Positions 16,512 to 25,404 of a stretch of DNA of 36,660 bases are shown one piece after another; within the stretch, counting starts at the first letter, position 1; each line of letters starts with the position of its first letter. The notes under the pieces were generated by a model that saw only the letters and a list, made by a program, of their open reading frames with translations, did no database searches and was not told the DNA's origin. The DNA lies in contig DVFS01000052.1 in assembly GCA_018713115.1 (NCBI GenBank), forward strand, positions 1-36,660, written 5' to 3'. This stretch comes from Candidatus Galligastranaerophilus faecipullorum (GTDB lineage Bacteria > Cyanobacteriota > Vampirovibrionia > Gastranaerophilales > Gastranaerophilaceae). Position numbers and translations under genes: made by a program.

Positions 16512-16796
16512 ATGAAGAAGATTTCGGTTTATTTGCCTGAAGATTATTTTCCGGCAAGGGTATTATACGGGCATTTATTGGAAAAATATGAAGAAATTGA
16601 TTTTCCGGGCGGCATTGAAACGGCACGTGAATACATTGAAGCTATAGAGAAAAAACCGCTGACGCTGCTTTTATGGATTCGGGACTTGAAAATCCGCCTT
16701 TCAGTACTATAGCGAGCGCCTGAGCCTTTTGAGTTTGATAAACTTTATTTGCAAAGACAGGCGGTTCTTGAAACCTTAACGCTTTATGGAGAAAAT
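16512..16796 (+). pseudogene. Broken receiver-like reading frame upstream of the histidine kinase
   Basis: From the ATG at 16512 (AAGGCAG upstream) the frame begins MKKISVYLPEDYF and runs to a TAG at 16710. In the same frame after the stop, to 16796, the reading PEPFEFDKLYLQRQAVL resembles the KPFxFDEL end of response-regulator receivers. Between them, 16673-16720 in a second frame gives LLLMDSGLENPP, resembling the phospho-acceptor loop. Two compensating frameshifts would join the three parts into a receiver of about 100 residues ending at the kinase start. I read it as a decayed response regulator paired with the kinase, though sequencing error or a non-homologous small gene is possible. 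Confidence 0.4.
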
Positions 16797-17702
16797 ATGA
16801 AAAAGAAAATAACCTTAAAAATACTGTTTTATGTGACTATGTTTTCGGTATTTGTTTTGTTTTTAACCCTTAATAATGCACAGATACCGTTTGCAGGCAT
16901 AAAGGATATTATAATAATTCTTGTTGCTGCGGGAATTTTGCGCTCAAATTTTAAAAACAAAATGCTGTTAAAAAACACAGAACAGGAAAAAATTATAGAA
17001 ACACACAATGAAGCTTTTGCGGCAGCACTTACGCATGACCTTAAGACTCCCGTGATAGCGCAGATTCGCTCTCTTGAACTATTGCTCGGCGGTGTGTTCG
17101 GAGAGCTTAATAAAGAACAGAAAGAAATGCTTTCGGGAACTCTTGAGTCATGTAAATATATGCACACAATGATAAGCGACATATTATCCGCCTATAAATA
17201 CGAAAACGGGGATGTAAGGCTCATAAACATGGATTTTGATTTTTATGCGCTTGTTAAAGAATGCTGTGTGGAACTTACAAGCGCCGCCCAGTCCAAAGGG
17301 CAGAAAATTACTCTTAAATCTTCAAGTAAGGCGCCTTTTATTTACGGCGATAGGGCACAACTCAAACGAGCGGTTATGAATCTTATTTCAAATTCCATAT
17401 CCCATGGCTATGAAAACAGTGAAATAACGGCCGTTATAGAAGAAACAAAAGAAGGCACGGCATTTGTCTCAATAAATGAGTGTCCCGATATACCGGGCGA
17501 AATTCTCGATAAAGTATTTGAAAAATATGCAACCGGTGCCGCAAAGTTTAATAAAGTAGGCACAGGCCCCGGGCTTTATCTGTCACAGAGAATAATAAGC
17601 GCCCATCTTGGTTCAATGACGGCAAAATCGGAAAACAACCATACGACATTCGGTTTTATTGTTCCGCACAAAAAAAGGACGGATGTATTTTCGCATGTAT
17701 AA
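16797..17702 (+). CDS. Membrane sensor histidine kinase, short form
   Basis: The 301-residue protein has two N-terminal hydrophobic segments (about 8-25 and 33-49) with a very short loop between them, so no sizeable external sensor domain. HisKA follows with LTHDLKTPV (H80), then an ATPase domain with N box MNLISNSISHG (N199) and G2 box GTGPGLYLS (255-263). The usual D-x-G-x-G of the G1 box reads NECPDIPG here, with Asp to Asn and Gly to Cys changes that may weaken ATP binding. I start at the ATG at 16797 with GGAG 6 bases upstream; the longer TTG start enters the broken receiver frame. No intact regulator lies beside it. Confidence 0.85.
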   Translation: MKKKITLKILFYVTMFSVFVLFLTLNNAQIPFAGIKDIIIILVAAGILRSNFKNKMLLKNTEQEKIIETHNEAFAAALTHDLKTPVIAQIRSLELLLGGVFGELNKEQKEMLSGTLESCKYMHTMISDILSAYKYENGDVRLINMDFDFYALVKECCVELTSAAQSKGQKITLKSSSKAPFIYGDRAQLKRAVMNLISNSISHGYENSEITAVIEETKEGTAFVSINECPDIPGEILDKVFEKYATGAAKFNKVGTGPGLYLSQRIISAHLGSMTAKSENNHTTFGFIVPHKKRTDVFSHV

Positions 17703-17746
17703 TTTTTTGCTATACTTTGGCTTGGAAATAAAGGAGAAAAATATTT

Positions 17747-18295
17747 ATGCTAAATGCACAGGATTCGCTTGTTTTAATAATAGATATTCAGGATAAACTG
17801 ACAAAAATGCTCAAGGAGGATATCTGCAGCCAGATAGTTGAAAAGTCGCAAAAAATTGTTCAAGCCGCAAAGATTCTCGGTATAGATACCATTTTAACGG
17901 AACAATACCCCAGAGGGCTCGGGCAGACTATTGAAGGTATAAGAGAAATACTCGGGGAAAATTATAAACCTGTTGAAAAGACTTCTTTCAGTGTTACAAA
18001 CGAAGAAGGTTTTTCTCAAATGCTCAAGGGATACGGCAAAAAACAAATAGTAATTTGCGGTATAGAATCTCACATCTGCGTGCTGCAAAGTGCTGTTTCT
18101 CTTTTAAGTGAAGGATATGAGGTATATGTTGTAAGAGATATATGTGCTTCAAGGAAAAAATTTGAATTTGAATGCGCCATGGACTACCTCAAAAACGAAG
18201 GAGTCAAGGTTGCTTCTCTTGAAATAGTTCTTTTTGAATGGTTAAAAGGTGCAAAAAACCCTGATTTTAAAGAAGTACAGGCGCTTATAAAATAA
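17747..18295 (+). CDS. Isochorismatase-family cysteine hydrolase
   Basis: The 182-residue protein has the cysteine hydrolase fold with triad D13 (LIIDIQDK), K78 (PVEKTSFS) and C111 (GIESHICV), and the cis-peptide segment GIESH just before the Cys. Length and motif order match the YcaC/isochorismatase-like group, which includes amidases and hydrolases of unknown substrate. The ribosome site AAAGGAG stands upstream of the ATG at suitable spacing, and TATACT at 17711-17716 may be a -10 element. It follows the histidine kinase by 44 bases; a functional link is not evident. Confidence 0.88.
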   Translation: MLNAQDSLVLIIDIQDKLTKMLKEDICSQIVEKSQKIVQAAKILGIDTILTEQYPRGLGQTIEGIREILGENYKPVEKTSFSVTNEEGFSQMLKGYGKKQIVICGIESHICVLQSAVSLLSEGYEVYVVRDICASRKKFEFECAMDYLKNEGVKVASLEIVLFEWLKGAKNPDFKEVQALIK

Positions 18296-18390
18296 GTTTT
18301 ACTTAATTTTCCTTTACAAAACACCCGTTTGAAGAAATTTTCTAAAATATTCTGATAAAATGGTTTTGAGAATTTTATTGGGAGAATGTT

Positions 18391-18675
18391 ATGAAAAAGT
18401 TTTTTGCACTGCTTATGTTATCTTGCGCGCTGTCATTATCCGCTCCGTGTTTTGCGGGAACCCATGGTGTTGACGGACATATAAGCGCAAGATCCGTAGG
18501 AGCCAGCCTTTTGTCGCTTATCATATGGCCCGGGCTCGGTCAAATAGTCAATGACCAGCATGAAGACAAAGTTGTGACACATGCGCTTTTAGGTCTTACA
18601 GGCATTTTCAGGTTCTGGTCGTTTTATGACGGCTTAATCGACCGTGACGGCGGTGTATGGCATAACAGAATTTAA
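18391..18675 (+). CDS. Small exported or membrane protein
   Basis: The 94-residue protein has a clear signal peptide: basic MKK, a hydrophobic core LLMLSCALSLSAP and a likely signal peptidase I site after CFA (residues 20-22). A second hydrophobic segment with the pattern SLIIWPGLGQI (about 42-52) and a third (HALLGLTGIFRFWSFYDG) follow. The WPGLGQ pattern recalls TM2-like and other small envelope proteins, but I do not recognise a named family. GGGAG lies 6 bases before the ATG. The C-terminus ends 22 bases from the convergent permease gene. Confidence 0.65.
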   Translation: MKKFFALLMLSCALSLSAPCFAGTHGVDGHISARSVGASLLSLIIWPGLGQIVNDQHEDKVVTHALLGLTGIFRFWSFYDGLIDRDGGVWHNRI

Positions 18676-18696
18676 TTTATTTTTCGGGAGTTTTGT

Positions 18697-19794
18697 TTAA
18701 TCAAGCTGTTTATTAAACAGCCACAGGGCTCCCGAAAGTGTACATATCGCAATAAGCGCAAGCGGGATAAGGTTTAATGTGACGTCATAAATCCCCATGT
18801 CTTTAAAAATTATCCCCTTTCCTATTACCATATAAAATCTTAAAGGGTCTATAAAGGTAAGGTATTGGAAGAATGCGGGCATATCTTCTATTGGTGAAAT
18901 AAACCCGGATAGTAAAGACGCGGGTGTTTGAAATGTAAACGCACCTAAAATTGCCTGCTGCTGTGTTTTAGATAATGCTGATATAAAAAGCCCCACGCCT
19001 GTTATGGACAGAAGTGCTATTTGCGTACTTATAAAATATAAAATCAGTGAGCCGCGAAAAGGCATTTTAAAATATAAAACTGCAATAATAAGCATAAAAC
19101 CAGAAAGCCCCGTTGCAACAATCATCGGGGCGATTGTTTTGCCTGCAAGTATTTCAAAAGGCGTGCAGGGGGATACTATCAGCTGTTCGTAAGTGCCAAG
19201 CTCTCTTTCCCGTGCGATGGAAAGTGAAGTCAAAAGAAGGGTTATAACCATTGCAAGAAGTACAAGAAGCGAGCAGAGGGTATAATAAAGGTATTCAAGG
19301 TTAGGGTTATATTTGCTTCTTGTTTCAATATTAATCCCCCTGTTTTGTTTTTTGTATTCGTCTGCATAAGCGCCGGTAATCTCCTGTGCGTATCCGCCCG
19401 CTATAGCCGCGGTATTTGTCTGCCTGCCGTCGGTTATTATCTGGATGTCGGCACTTTTACCCTGTTTCAGCTTTGATGTGAAGTCGGAGTTTATCTCAAG
19501 AGCCATTTGCACCTTCTGGGTTTCTATATTTTTCTTCAGCTCCCTTTCGTTTTGTACATAAACTATTTTTCTGAACCAGCGCGAGTTTTCAAACCTTGAA
19601 ATAAGTTCTCTGCTCTCTGAGGTTTTGCTTCTGTCCAGTACTGCCATGTCGATGTTTTTTATCTCCATTGTCATGGCATGGGCGAATATAAAAAGCTGCA
19701 TAAGCGGGGGCAGTATAATAAGCATGCGGCTCTTGGGGTCGCGCCATATTATGAGAAATTCTTTTTTAATGAGAGATAAAATCCTTTTTAACAT
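18697..19794 (-). CDS. ABC-2 type permease of the efflux operon (YbhR-like)
   Basis: This 365-residue inner-membrane permease starts with a short cytoplasmic helix containing LIKKEFLIIWRDPKSRM, then one transmembrane helix and a periplasmic domain (about 45-170). Five hydrophobic helices follow in the second half (for example LYYTLCSLLVLLAMVITLL), with the ABC-2 signature around ELGTYEQLIVSPCTPFEILAGK. Its ATG overlaps the stop of the preceding permease gene (TAATG). Its architecture matches the other permease, so the two probably form a heterodimer served by the double ATPase. Substrates of such YbhFSR-type pumps include drugs and cations, but none can be assigned here. Confidence 0.88.
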   Translation of the reverse strand: MLKRILSLIKKEFLIIWRDPKSRMLIILPPLMQLFIFAHAMTMEIKNIDMAVLDRSKTSESRELISRFENSRWFRKIVYVQNERELKKNIETQKVQMALEINSDFTSKLKQGKSADIQIITDGRQTNTAAIAGGYAQEITGAYADEYKKQNRGINIETRSKYNPNLEYLYYTLCSLLVLLAMVITLLLTSLSIARERELGTYEQLIVSPCTPFEILAGKTIAPMIVATGLSGFMLIIAVLYFKMPFRGSLILYFISTQIALLSITGVGLFISALSKTQQQAILGAFTFQTPASLLSGFISPIEDMPAFFQYLTFIDPLRFYMVIGKGIIFKDMGIYDVTLNLIPLALIAICTLSGALWLFNKQLD

Positions 19795-20900
19795 TAAAAA
19801 ATCCTTGTTTTTAAGTTTTTATAAACAATAAGCGCCATTGAAACCCCTAAAATAAAAAGAAAAACCGAATTTGTCAGCACTATTTCCCAAACCGTGCCTG
19901 CAAGAAACTCACTCTGGATAAACGAAACAAAATACCTTGTAGGTACTATGATTGTAAGATTTTGCAAAATCTGCGGCATGGAATTTATAGGAAAAGTAAG
20001 CCCCGAGAGTAAAAGCGCAGGCAGGAACCCTATTGATAAAGCGCTCTGGCTTGCAAGAAACTGGTCTTTAAAGTTTGAAGAAATTAAAAGCCCTATACCG
20101 AGTGCCGAAAAAAGAAAAAGCGAGCAGACAAAAAACAGCACAAAATAATTTCCGCGAAACGGTATTTTAAAAACTGCCGTACAAATAAAGACATTAAACG
20201 CCATAGAGAGCATACCGAGAATAAAATAAGGTATGTATTTGCTTATTATGATTTCGAGTTTATTCACCCTTGTGGATAAGAGTGCTTCCATAGTACCCCT
20301 TTCCCATTCCCGCGCTATTACAAGAGTTGTTAAAAGCATCCCTATAAGGGTCATTGTGATTGCAAGAGAGCCGGGCAAAATAAAGTGATGGCTGTTAATA
20401 TCCTGATTGTACCAGTATCGGATTTGTGCATTTATCGGTTCTTTTTGCATGTCGTATTTGTAAGCGCTCTCATTAAGCCATTGTCTTATAATACTTTGCG
20501 GATAACTTTTGACATAATTTGAAAGGTTTACTTCCGAACCATCCGTTACAATCTGCACATCCGCTTTTTTCCCTCTTTGAATGTTTGATATGAAGTCATT
20601 TGGTATAACGACAAAACCGTTTAATTTGCCTTTTATCAAGTCTTTGCGCATATTTTCTCTGTCCGTGTAAAATCCCGTCCGCACATATTTGCTTGTGTCA
20701 AAAGAGCACATAAGGGTTGCAAGTTCCGGGTTTGTATCCTCAAATTTTATTCCGAGTTTTATTCTTGAGGTATCAAGATTTATGCCGTACATATAAATCA
20801 AAAGAAGCATAAGCGGCATGACAAAGGCTATCATTATGCTTGAGGGATCTCTTATTATCTGTAAAAATTCCTTTTTAATAAGCGCACTTAACTTATCCAT
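19794..20900 (-). CDS. ABC-2 type permease of the efflux operon (YbhS-like)
   Basis: The 368-residue protein starts MDKLSALIKKEFLQIIRDPSS, the usual N-terminal amphipathic segment, followed by a membrane helix, a periplasmic domain and five C-terminal helices. The motif REWERGTMEALLSTRVNKLEIIISK marks the ABC-2 family. I prefer the ATG at 20900, which overlaps the ATPase stop by 8 bases; the longer frame to 20975 lies inside the ATPase gene and adds an unrelated basic segment. The next permease gene is coupled to it by a TAATG overlap. It is the partner permease in the exporter. Confidence 0.88.
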   Translation of the reverse strand: MDKLSALIKKEFLQIIRDPSSIMIAFVMPLMLLLIYMYGINLDTSRIKLGIKFEDTNPELATLMCSFDTSKYVRTGFYTDRENMRKDLIKGKLNGFVVIPNDFISNIQRGKKADVQIVTDGSEVNLSNYVKSYPQSIIRQWLNESAYKYDMQKEPINAQIRYWYNQDINSHHFILPGSLAITMTLIGMLLTTLVIAREWERGTMEALLSTRVNKLEIIISKYIPYFILGMLSMAFNVFICTAVFKIPFRGNYFVLFFVCSLFLFSALGIGLLISSNFKDQFLASQSALSIGFLPALLLSGLTFPINSMPQILQNLTIIVPTRYFVSFIQSEFLAGTVWEIVLTNSVFLFILGVSMALIVYKNLKTRIF

Positions 20901-22407
20901 TGTTTTGCGACCTTTCAATAAGTGTTGAAAAAGCCTCTTCCATATCTTTTGCCCCGGCTTTTTCTTTGAGTTCAAAAGGTGTTCCCGTGGCTATTGTTTC
21001 GCCCTTAAAAAAGAGGCTTATTCTGTCGCAGTACTCGGCTTCATCCATAAAGTGAGTTGTCACCATAACGGTGACGCCCTTTTGTGCAAGACCTTTAATA
21101 TGCGACCAGAATTCCATTCTTGCAATAGGGTCAACGCCTGAAGTCGGCTCATCCAGAAATAATACGGGCGGTTTATGCAAAATGGCGCAGGCAAGTGCGA
21201 GTCTTTGTTTAAAACCTGCAGAGAGTTCTTTTGTATCACGTTTAAGATATGGCTCAAGTTCAAAAATTTCTATGGTTTTTTCTATCTGTTCTTTCTTTTT
21301 TGCTCCCGAAAGACCGTATACGCTTGCAAAAAAGTCCAGATTTTGTATAATATCAAGCGAACCGTAAAGAGAGAATTTTTGCGCCATATAACCTATGTAG
21401 GAGCGTGCCTTTGTCGGATTTTCACCTATATCCGTATTCATTATTCTGGCTTTTCCCGAGGTTGGTTTTATAAGACCGCACATCATTTTAAACGATGTGG
21501 ATTTTCCCGCGCCGTTAGGACCCAATAATCCGAAGATTTCACCTTTTTTTATGCAAAAAGTATTGTTTCTGACGGCATAAAAATCCCCGTATCTTTTTTC
21601 AAGATTTATTGCTTCTACGGGAAATTTTATATCATTATCTTCAAGGTCAAAATCTTTTGCGACAGGGCTATTGTGTTCCTTGTATCCGCCCATAAGTTCA
21701 ATCACACGTTTTTGAAATTCCTGTTTGTCAGGGCTTAATTCCTGCGGTTTTCCCTTGAAAATAATTTTTCCTCTGTCCATAACAACGCACATATCAAAAC
21801 TCTGCGCTTCATCCATATAAGCGGTTGACCATACGGTTGTCATATCGTTGAAAGACAGTTCTCTTACCATTTTCATAAGTTCTTTTCTTGAAATCGGGTC
21901 AACTCCGACTGACGGTTCATCAAGCACAAGAAGCTCGGGTGACCCTAAAAGCGCACAGGCAAGTCCGAGTTTTTGTTTCATCCCGCCCGAGAGTCTTCCG
22001 GCGAGTCTTTTTTGAAAAGGTTCAAGATTCGTAAAGTTAAGAAGTTTTTTAAAAATTTCTTCCTTATTTTCTTCGGGTATTTCTTTGAGGCGCGCATAAA
22101 GTTCAAGATTTTCCCTTACGCTTAAATCCTCATAAAGCCCGAATTTCTGGGGCATATAGCCGAGTTTTTTATTTATCTCGTCCCTTTTTAAAACGGGATT
22201 TAAATTCAGTGTTAATATTTTTCCGCAATCAGGCAGAATAAGCCCCGTGATACTTCTTAAGAGCGTTGTTTTTCCTGCGCTGTCGGCGCCTACTATGCCT
22301 GTGATTCTGCCTTTTTCGATATCAAGACTCAGATTGTCAAGCGCTTTAATATTTTTATCAAAAGATACACTCAGGTTTTCAATCTGTACTGCCTCTGCCA
22401 TTTTCAT
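20893..22407 (-). CDS. Double-domain ABC transporter ATPase (YbhF-like)
   Basis: This 504-residue protein fuses two nucleotide-binding domains. Domain 1 has Walker A GADSAGKT (40-47), signature LSGGM (139-143), Walker B LLVLDEP (159-165), and STAYMDEA at the H-loop, where the His is missing. As I recall, the same substitution is seen in YbhF relatives. Domain 2 has GPNGAGKS (296-303), the signature variant LSAGF (395-399), LFLDEP (416-421) and an intact H-loop, TTHFMDEA. The two domains energise the two permeases downstream. The start overlaps the adaptor gene by 29 bases, and a second ATG (residue 3) is an equal candidate. Confidence 0.92.
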   Translation of the reverse strand: MKMAEAVQIENLSVSFDKNIKALDNLSLDIEKGRITGIVGADSAGKTTLLRSITGLILPDCGKILTLNLNPVLKRDEINKKLGYMPQKFGLYEDLSVRENLELYARLKEIPEENKEEIFKKLLNFTNLEPFQKRLAGRLSGGMKQKLGLACALLGSPELLVLDEPSVGVDPISRKELMKMVRELSFNDMTTVWSTAYMDEAQSFDMCVVMDRGKIIFKGKPQELSPDKQEFQKRVIELMGGYKEHNSPVAKDFDLEDNDIKFPVEAINLEKRYGDFYAVRNNTFCIKKGEIFGLLGPNGAGKSTSFKMMCGLIKPTSGKARIMNTDIGENPTKARSYIGYMAQKFSLYGSLDIIQNLDFFASVYGLSGAKKKEQIEKTIEIFELEPYLKRDTKELSAGFKQRLALACAILHKPPVLFLDEPTSGVDPIARMEFWSHIKGLAQKGVTVMVTTHFMDEAEYCDRISLFFKGETIATGTPFELKEKAGAKDMEEAFSTLIERSQNNG

Positions 22408-23260
22408 CTTTCTGTTTTAAATCTATGATTATTGTTGTCGGCATTCCCTGACGCAGGTATTTATCTGTTTTGTCAACGTATACGCGTATTCTGTAGACAA
22501 GATCCGTTCTTAACTCTTCTGTTTGTACGGTTTTGGGGGTAAATTCGGCAACAGGGGATATATAGCCTATTCTCCCTTCGTACTTTCTTTTTTCTCCCGT
22601 GTGCGGGTCTGTTGTATCGGTCAGGACGGTAGCTTTCATATTGTATTTTATGTTTCCGAGGTTTTCCTCTCCGACATAAGCCCTTATCCAGACCGGATGA
22701 TTCAGTGAGATTGTATACACGGGATTTGCAAGACCTACAACCATGCCTTCTTCAACCACCCTTGTTGTTACTATGCCGTCATTTGGCGCATAGATTTTTG
22801 TATTATCCCAGTCGTCTTTATAAATTTTGCTCTGTTTAATTTCCGACTCAAGCATTGCCCTGCTCTCATTTTTATCTTTTAAAATTTCATCGCAGCGCTC
22901 TTTTGAAGTTGTGCCGTCCGCACACAGTGCACGGTGTCTTTTGTATATAGAATAATAGTTGGCGCTTTGGGCTTTGTAGCGTCTTATATCCGCAAGTGAT
23001 TTTTCATATTTTGCCTTATATGTAACATCATCCATCAGCGCCAGAAGTTCGCCTTTTTTTACCTCATCCCCTTCTTCTTTAAAAAGTTTTGTCACCCTGC
23101 CTTCCGCTCTGAAACTTAAATCAGCCTGTCTTATTTCTATATTGCCGAAAAGTGTCAGTTCAGAGGGGTCTTTTTTGTTAAGTTTTAAATATACAAGTAT
23201 AACGGCGAGTATTGTAAAGCCAATAGCTGCTGCTATTATGAGGTTTTTATATTTTTTCAT
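22379..23260 (-). CDS. HlyD-family periplasmic adaptor of the efflux operon (YbhG-like)
   Basis: The 293-residue membrane fusion protein has an N-terminal anchor helix (7-26, LIIAAAIGFTILAVILVYL). The split lipoyl half-motif follows: FRAEGRVTKLFKEEGDEVKKGELLALMDD, and later IYAPNDGIVTTRVVEEGMVV. A helical hairpin lies between (90-150), and a beta-barrel/membrane-proximal domain at the end. It bridges the inner-membrane pump to the outer-membrane channel. The ATG overlaps the channel gene stop as ATGA and has GGGGG upstream, so translation is coupled. Its hairpin is short, as expected for pairing with a TolC-like channel. Confidence 0.9.
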   Translation of the reverse strand: MKKYKNLIIAAAIGFTILAVILVYLKLNKKDPSELTLFGNIEIRQADLSFRAEGRVTKLFKEEGDEVKKGELLALMDDVTYKAKYEKSLADIRRYKAQSANYYSIYKRHRALCADGTTSKERCDEILKDKNESRAMLESEIKQSKIYKDDWDNTKIYAPNDGIVTTRVVEEGMVVGLANPVYTISLNHPVWIRAYVGEENLGNIKYNMKATVLTDTTDPHTGEKRKYEGRIGYISPVAEFTPKTVQTEELRTDLVYRIRVYVDKTDKYLRQGMPTTIIIDLKQKDENGRGSTD

Positions 23261-24609
23261 AAATTACCCCCGGCAGCTTTGTATAAAGATACAACATCGA
23301 CAAATTTCTGTGCTTTTTTCTCGAGTAAATTTTGATTTGAGTCTATAAAATCTATGTTTTCCTCAAGGAGTGAAATAAAATCGACCGTACCCTGCGTGAA
23401 CCTTTTTTCCTCAAGTTCAAAGTTATTCTTGTGTATAGCATATATGTTTTTTGCTTCATTATAGATTTTAATATCGTGGCGCGTCTGGTATAAGGCGTCG
23501 TTTACTTCTTTTATGGCATTCAGGTCTGTTTGTAAAAAATTTTCAAAAAGCTCATCATAGCGGGCTTTTTTAAGTCTTAAGCTTGCAATTTTTTTCCCGC
23601 CCGTAAATATATCTTGCGCTGCTCCCGCTATAAGGGCTGCAAAAGTTGAGCGCCAGGAAAAGAAGTTGCCGGGACCAAGGGTATTAAAAACATAAAAGCC
23701 GGTAATATTAAATGTCGGAAAAAAATCTTTCTTTGCAACGGTTATGTCGATTTTTGCACTTTGCAGTTTATAAAGAGCCGATTGCACATCGGGGCGGGTG
23801 AAGATTTTGTCGGATGATATTTCAAGCGGAATTAAAAGGTTTTTTGCAAAGTTGTCAATATCGCCTCTTTTAAGTTCGGATGAATTTTGTGCGCTCTGCG
23901 CAATAAGAAGCGCAAGGTTGTCAAGGAGCAAAGACCTTTGCTTTAAAAGTTCTTCAAGCTCTTCATAAGCGGTATTGTAATCTTTTATGCCGTTATTTAA
24001 CTCCGTTTTAGAGATTGTTCCGAAGTAAAATTTATTTTCGGTTCTTTTTAAAATTTCTTCTCTGTTTTTAAGCAGTTTTTCCTGCAGACTTATTGTTTTG
24101 TCAAATTTTAAAATATTTATATATGTTGTCGCAACATCGCCTGCAAGCATTATGTATGCGCTTTTTTCATCATATTTTTGCGCTTTGTGGAGTTTGTGTT
24201 TGGATTTTGTTTTATCCCTGTTTTTAAGAAGCAGGTCTGCCTCATAGTTGAATTGAAAAGGAAGAACAAAACCGTTTTTCTTAAAGGCAAAATTATCCAG
24301 CATCGGGATTTTAAGCCCCAGATAATTTGCCGCAACATTGAGCGAGGGCAGTTCGTCAGCAAAGCTTGATTTCATCTCCTGCCTGAACTGCTCGCTCTTA
24401 TATAGCGTGCTTTTTGCTTCGTGATTGTTTTTTACCGCGCAGAGGATATAATTTTTTAAATATTCATCTTCAAATTGCTCCCAGAAGGCAATATTTACAT
24501 ATTCAATCCTTTTGTTTATATCATTTTGCGGCAGTGTTTTTGAAAATGCACAGTTACCTGCCGCAAAAGTGATAAATATACCCGTTAAGAAACAAACCGT
24601 AATTCTCAT
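23257..24609 (-). CDS. TolC-family outer-membrane efflux channel
   Basis: The 450-residue protein begins with a signal peptide (about 1-23, MRITVCFLTGIFITFAAGNC, with FAAGNC as a possible lipoprotein-like end). Two repeats of long helices and short strands typical of outer-membrane factors follow, with markers such as NVAANYLGLKIP, LAGDVATTYINIL, RPDVQSALYKLQSAKIDI and FNITGFYVF. It is the first gene of the efflux operon and completes a tripartite pump with the adaptor, ATPase and permeases. No Shine-Dalgarno sequence precedes the ATG; the promoter candidate is so close that the mRNA may be almost leaderless. Confidence 0.88.
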   Translation of the reverse strand: MRITVCFLTGIFITFAAGNCAFSKTLPQNDINKRIEYVNIAFWEQFEDEYLKNYILCAVKNNHEAKSTLYKSEQFRQEMKSSFADELPSLNVAANYLGLKIPMLDNFAFKKNGFVLPFQFNYEADLLLKNRDKTKSKHKLHKAQKYDEKSAYIMLAGDVATTYINILKFDKTISLQEKLLKNREEILKRTENKFYFGTISKTELNNGIKDYNTAYEELEELLKQRSLLLDNLALLIAQSAQNSSELKRGDIDNFAKNLLIPLEISSDKIFTRPDVQSALYKLQSAKIDITVAKKDFFPTFNITGFYVFNTLGPGNFFSWRSTFAALIAGAAQDIFTGGKKIASLRLKKARYDELFENFLQTDLNAIKEVNDALYQTRHDIKIYNEAKNIYAIHKNNFELEEKRFTQGTVDFISLLEENIDFIDSNQNLLEKKAQKFVDVVSLYKAAGGNL

Positions 24610-24616
24610 TTCGGTT

Positions 24617-24648
24617 CAAATTATAATTTGACTTTTAATCGGGGTAAA
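24617..24648 (-). promoter_or_regulatory. Promoter with perfect palindrome upstream of the efflux operon
   Basis: On the minus strand TTTACC (24648-24643) lies 17 bases before TATAAT (24625-24620). The -10 element is embedded in the perfect 14-base palindrome CAAATTATAATTTG (24617-24630), a possible repressor site. Only 10 bases separate the -10 element from the channel ATG, so transcripts would start within a few bases of the start codon. Confidence 0.5.
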
Positions 24649-24661
24649 TTAGCAAAAAGGG

Positions 24662-25327
24662 TTATAGCCTGCTATCTATCAGCTTGATTGTTTCTTCCGC
24701 TACAAGCAGAGCGCAGTTCTGGTTTTGACCCGTTATTAAATTTCCGTCAATCTCGACATGTTCGCTCCATGGCTTTTCTGCTATGTAGTTTGCACCGAGT
24801 TCTATGAGTTTATCTTCAAGCAGAAACGGCATAAACTCTGTCATTTTAACTATTTCTTCCTCCCTGTCGGTAAAAGATGTAAGAGTCTTGCCTTTTACAA
24901 CAGGTTCGCCCGAGGATGTTTTTGCGCTTATAAGTCCCGCGACTCCGTGGCAGAGTGAAGAGATGATTTTATCGTTTTCATAAAAGTATTGAACCGTTCG
25001 GGCAAGTATTTTGTCATATGCAAGGTCAAACATCGGCCCGTGCCCTCCGGGCAGAAAAAGCACGTCAAAGTCTTTGATGTCTATATCTTCAAGCTTTTTT
25101 GTATCTTTTAAATTTTTGGCGGCTTCATCCCACTCCATAGGGTTTGAACAGCTCAGACTCTTTTCGTCAATAGGGCTTTTCCCGCCTTTGGGGCTGGCTG
25201 TGGTTATATCATAGCCTGTTGCATCAAAAGTCAGATACGGTACGGCAAATTCTTCTAAATATACGCCGGTTAAAATATCGTCATTAATTTTTGAAAAATT
25301 TGTCGTTACAAAAAGTATTTTTGTCAT
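24662..25327 (-). CDS. DJ-1/PfpI-family protein, class I glutamine amidotransferase-like
   Basis: The 221-residue protein matches the Hsp31/DJ-1 branch. It has the nucleophile elbow SSLCHGVAGL with C126 and H127, the acidic residue in TGVYLEEFAVPY (E25/E26) and the GGHGPMFDL segment (94-102). The family includes glutathione-independent glyoxalase III and chaperone-like proteins acting on methylglyoxal-damaged material. The combination of E-E-F-A near the start and CHG fits that subgroup. A strong AAGGAG stands 8 bases before the ATG. It lies downstream of the FtsH-like gene with a 77-base gap and probably has its own promoter. Confidence 0.85.
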   Translation of the reverse strand: MTKILFVTTNFSKINDDILTGVYLEEFAVPYLTFDATGYDITTASPKGGKSPIDEKSLSCSNPMEWDEAAKNLKDTKKLEDIDIKDFDVLFLPGGHGPMFDLAYDKILARTVQYFYENDKIISSLCHGVAGLISAKTSSGEPVVKGKTLTSFTDREEEIVKMTEFMPFLLEDKLIELGANYIAEKPWSEHVEIDGNLITGQNQNCALLVAEETIKLIDSRL

Positions 25328-25404
25328 GGTGAAATCTCCTTAAAAATTGTTTTAAAGAAATTTTCCCCAATTTTTAAAAATCTTTTATCCGCTTGTCGGG
25401 TATA

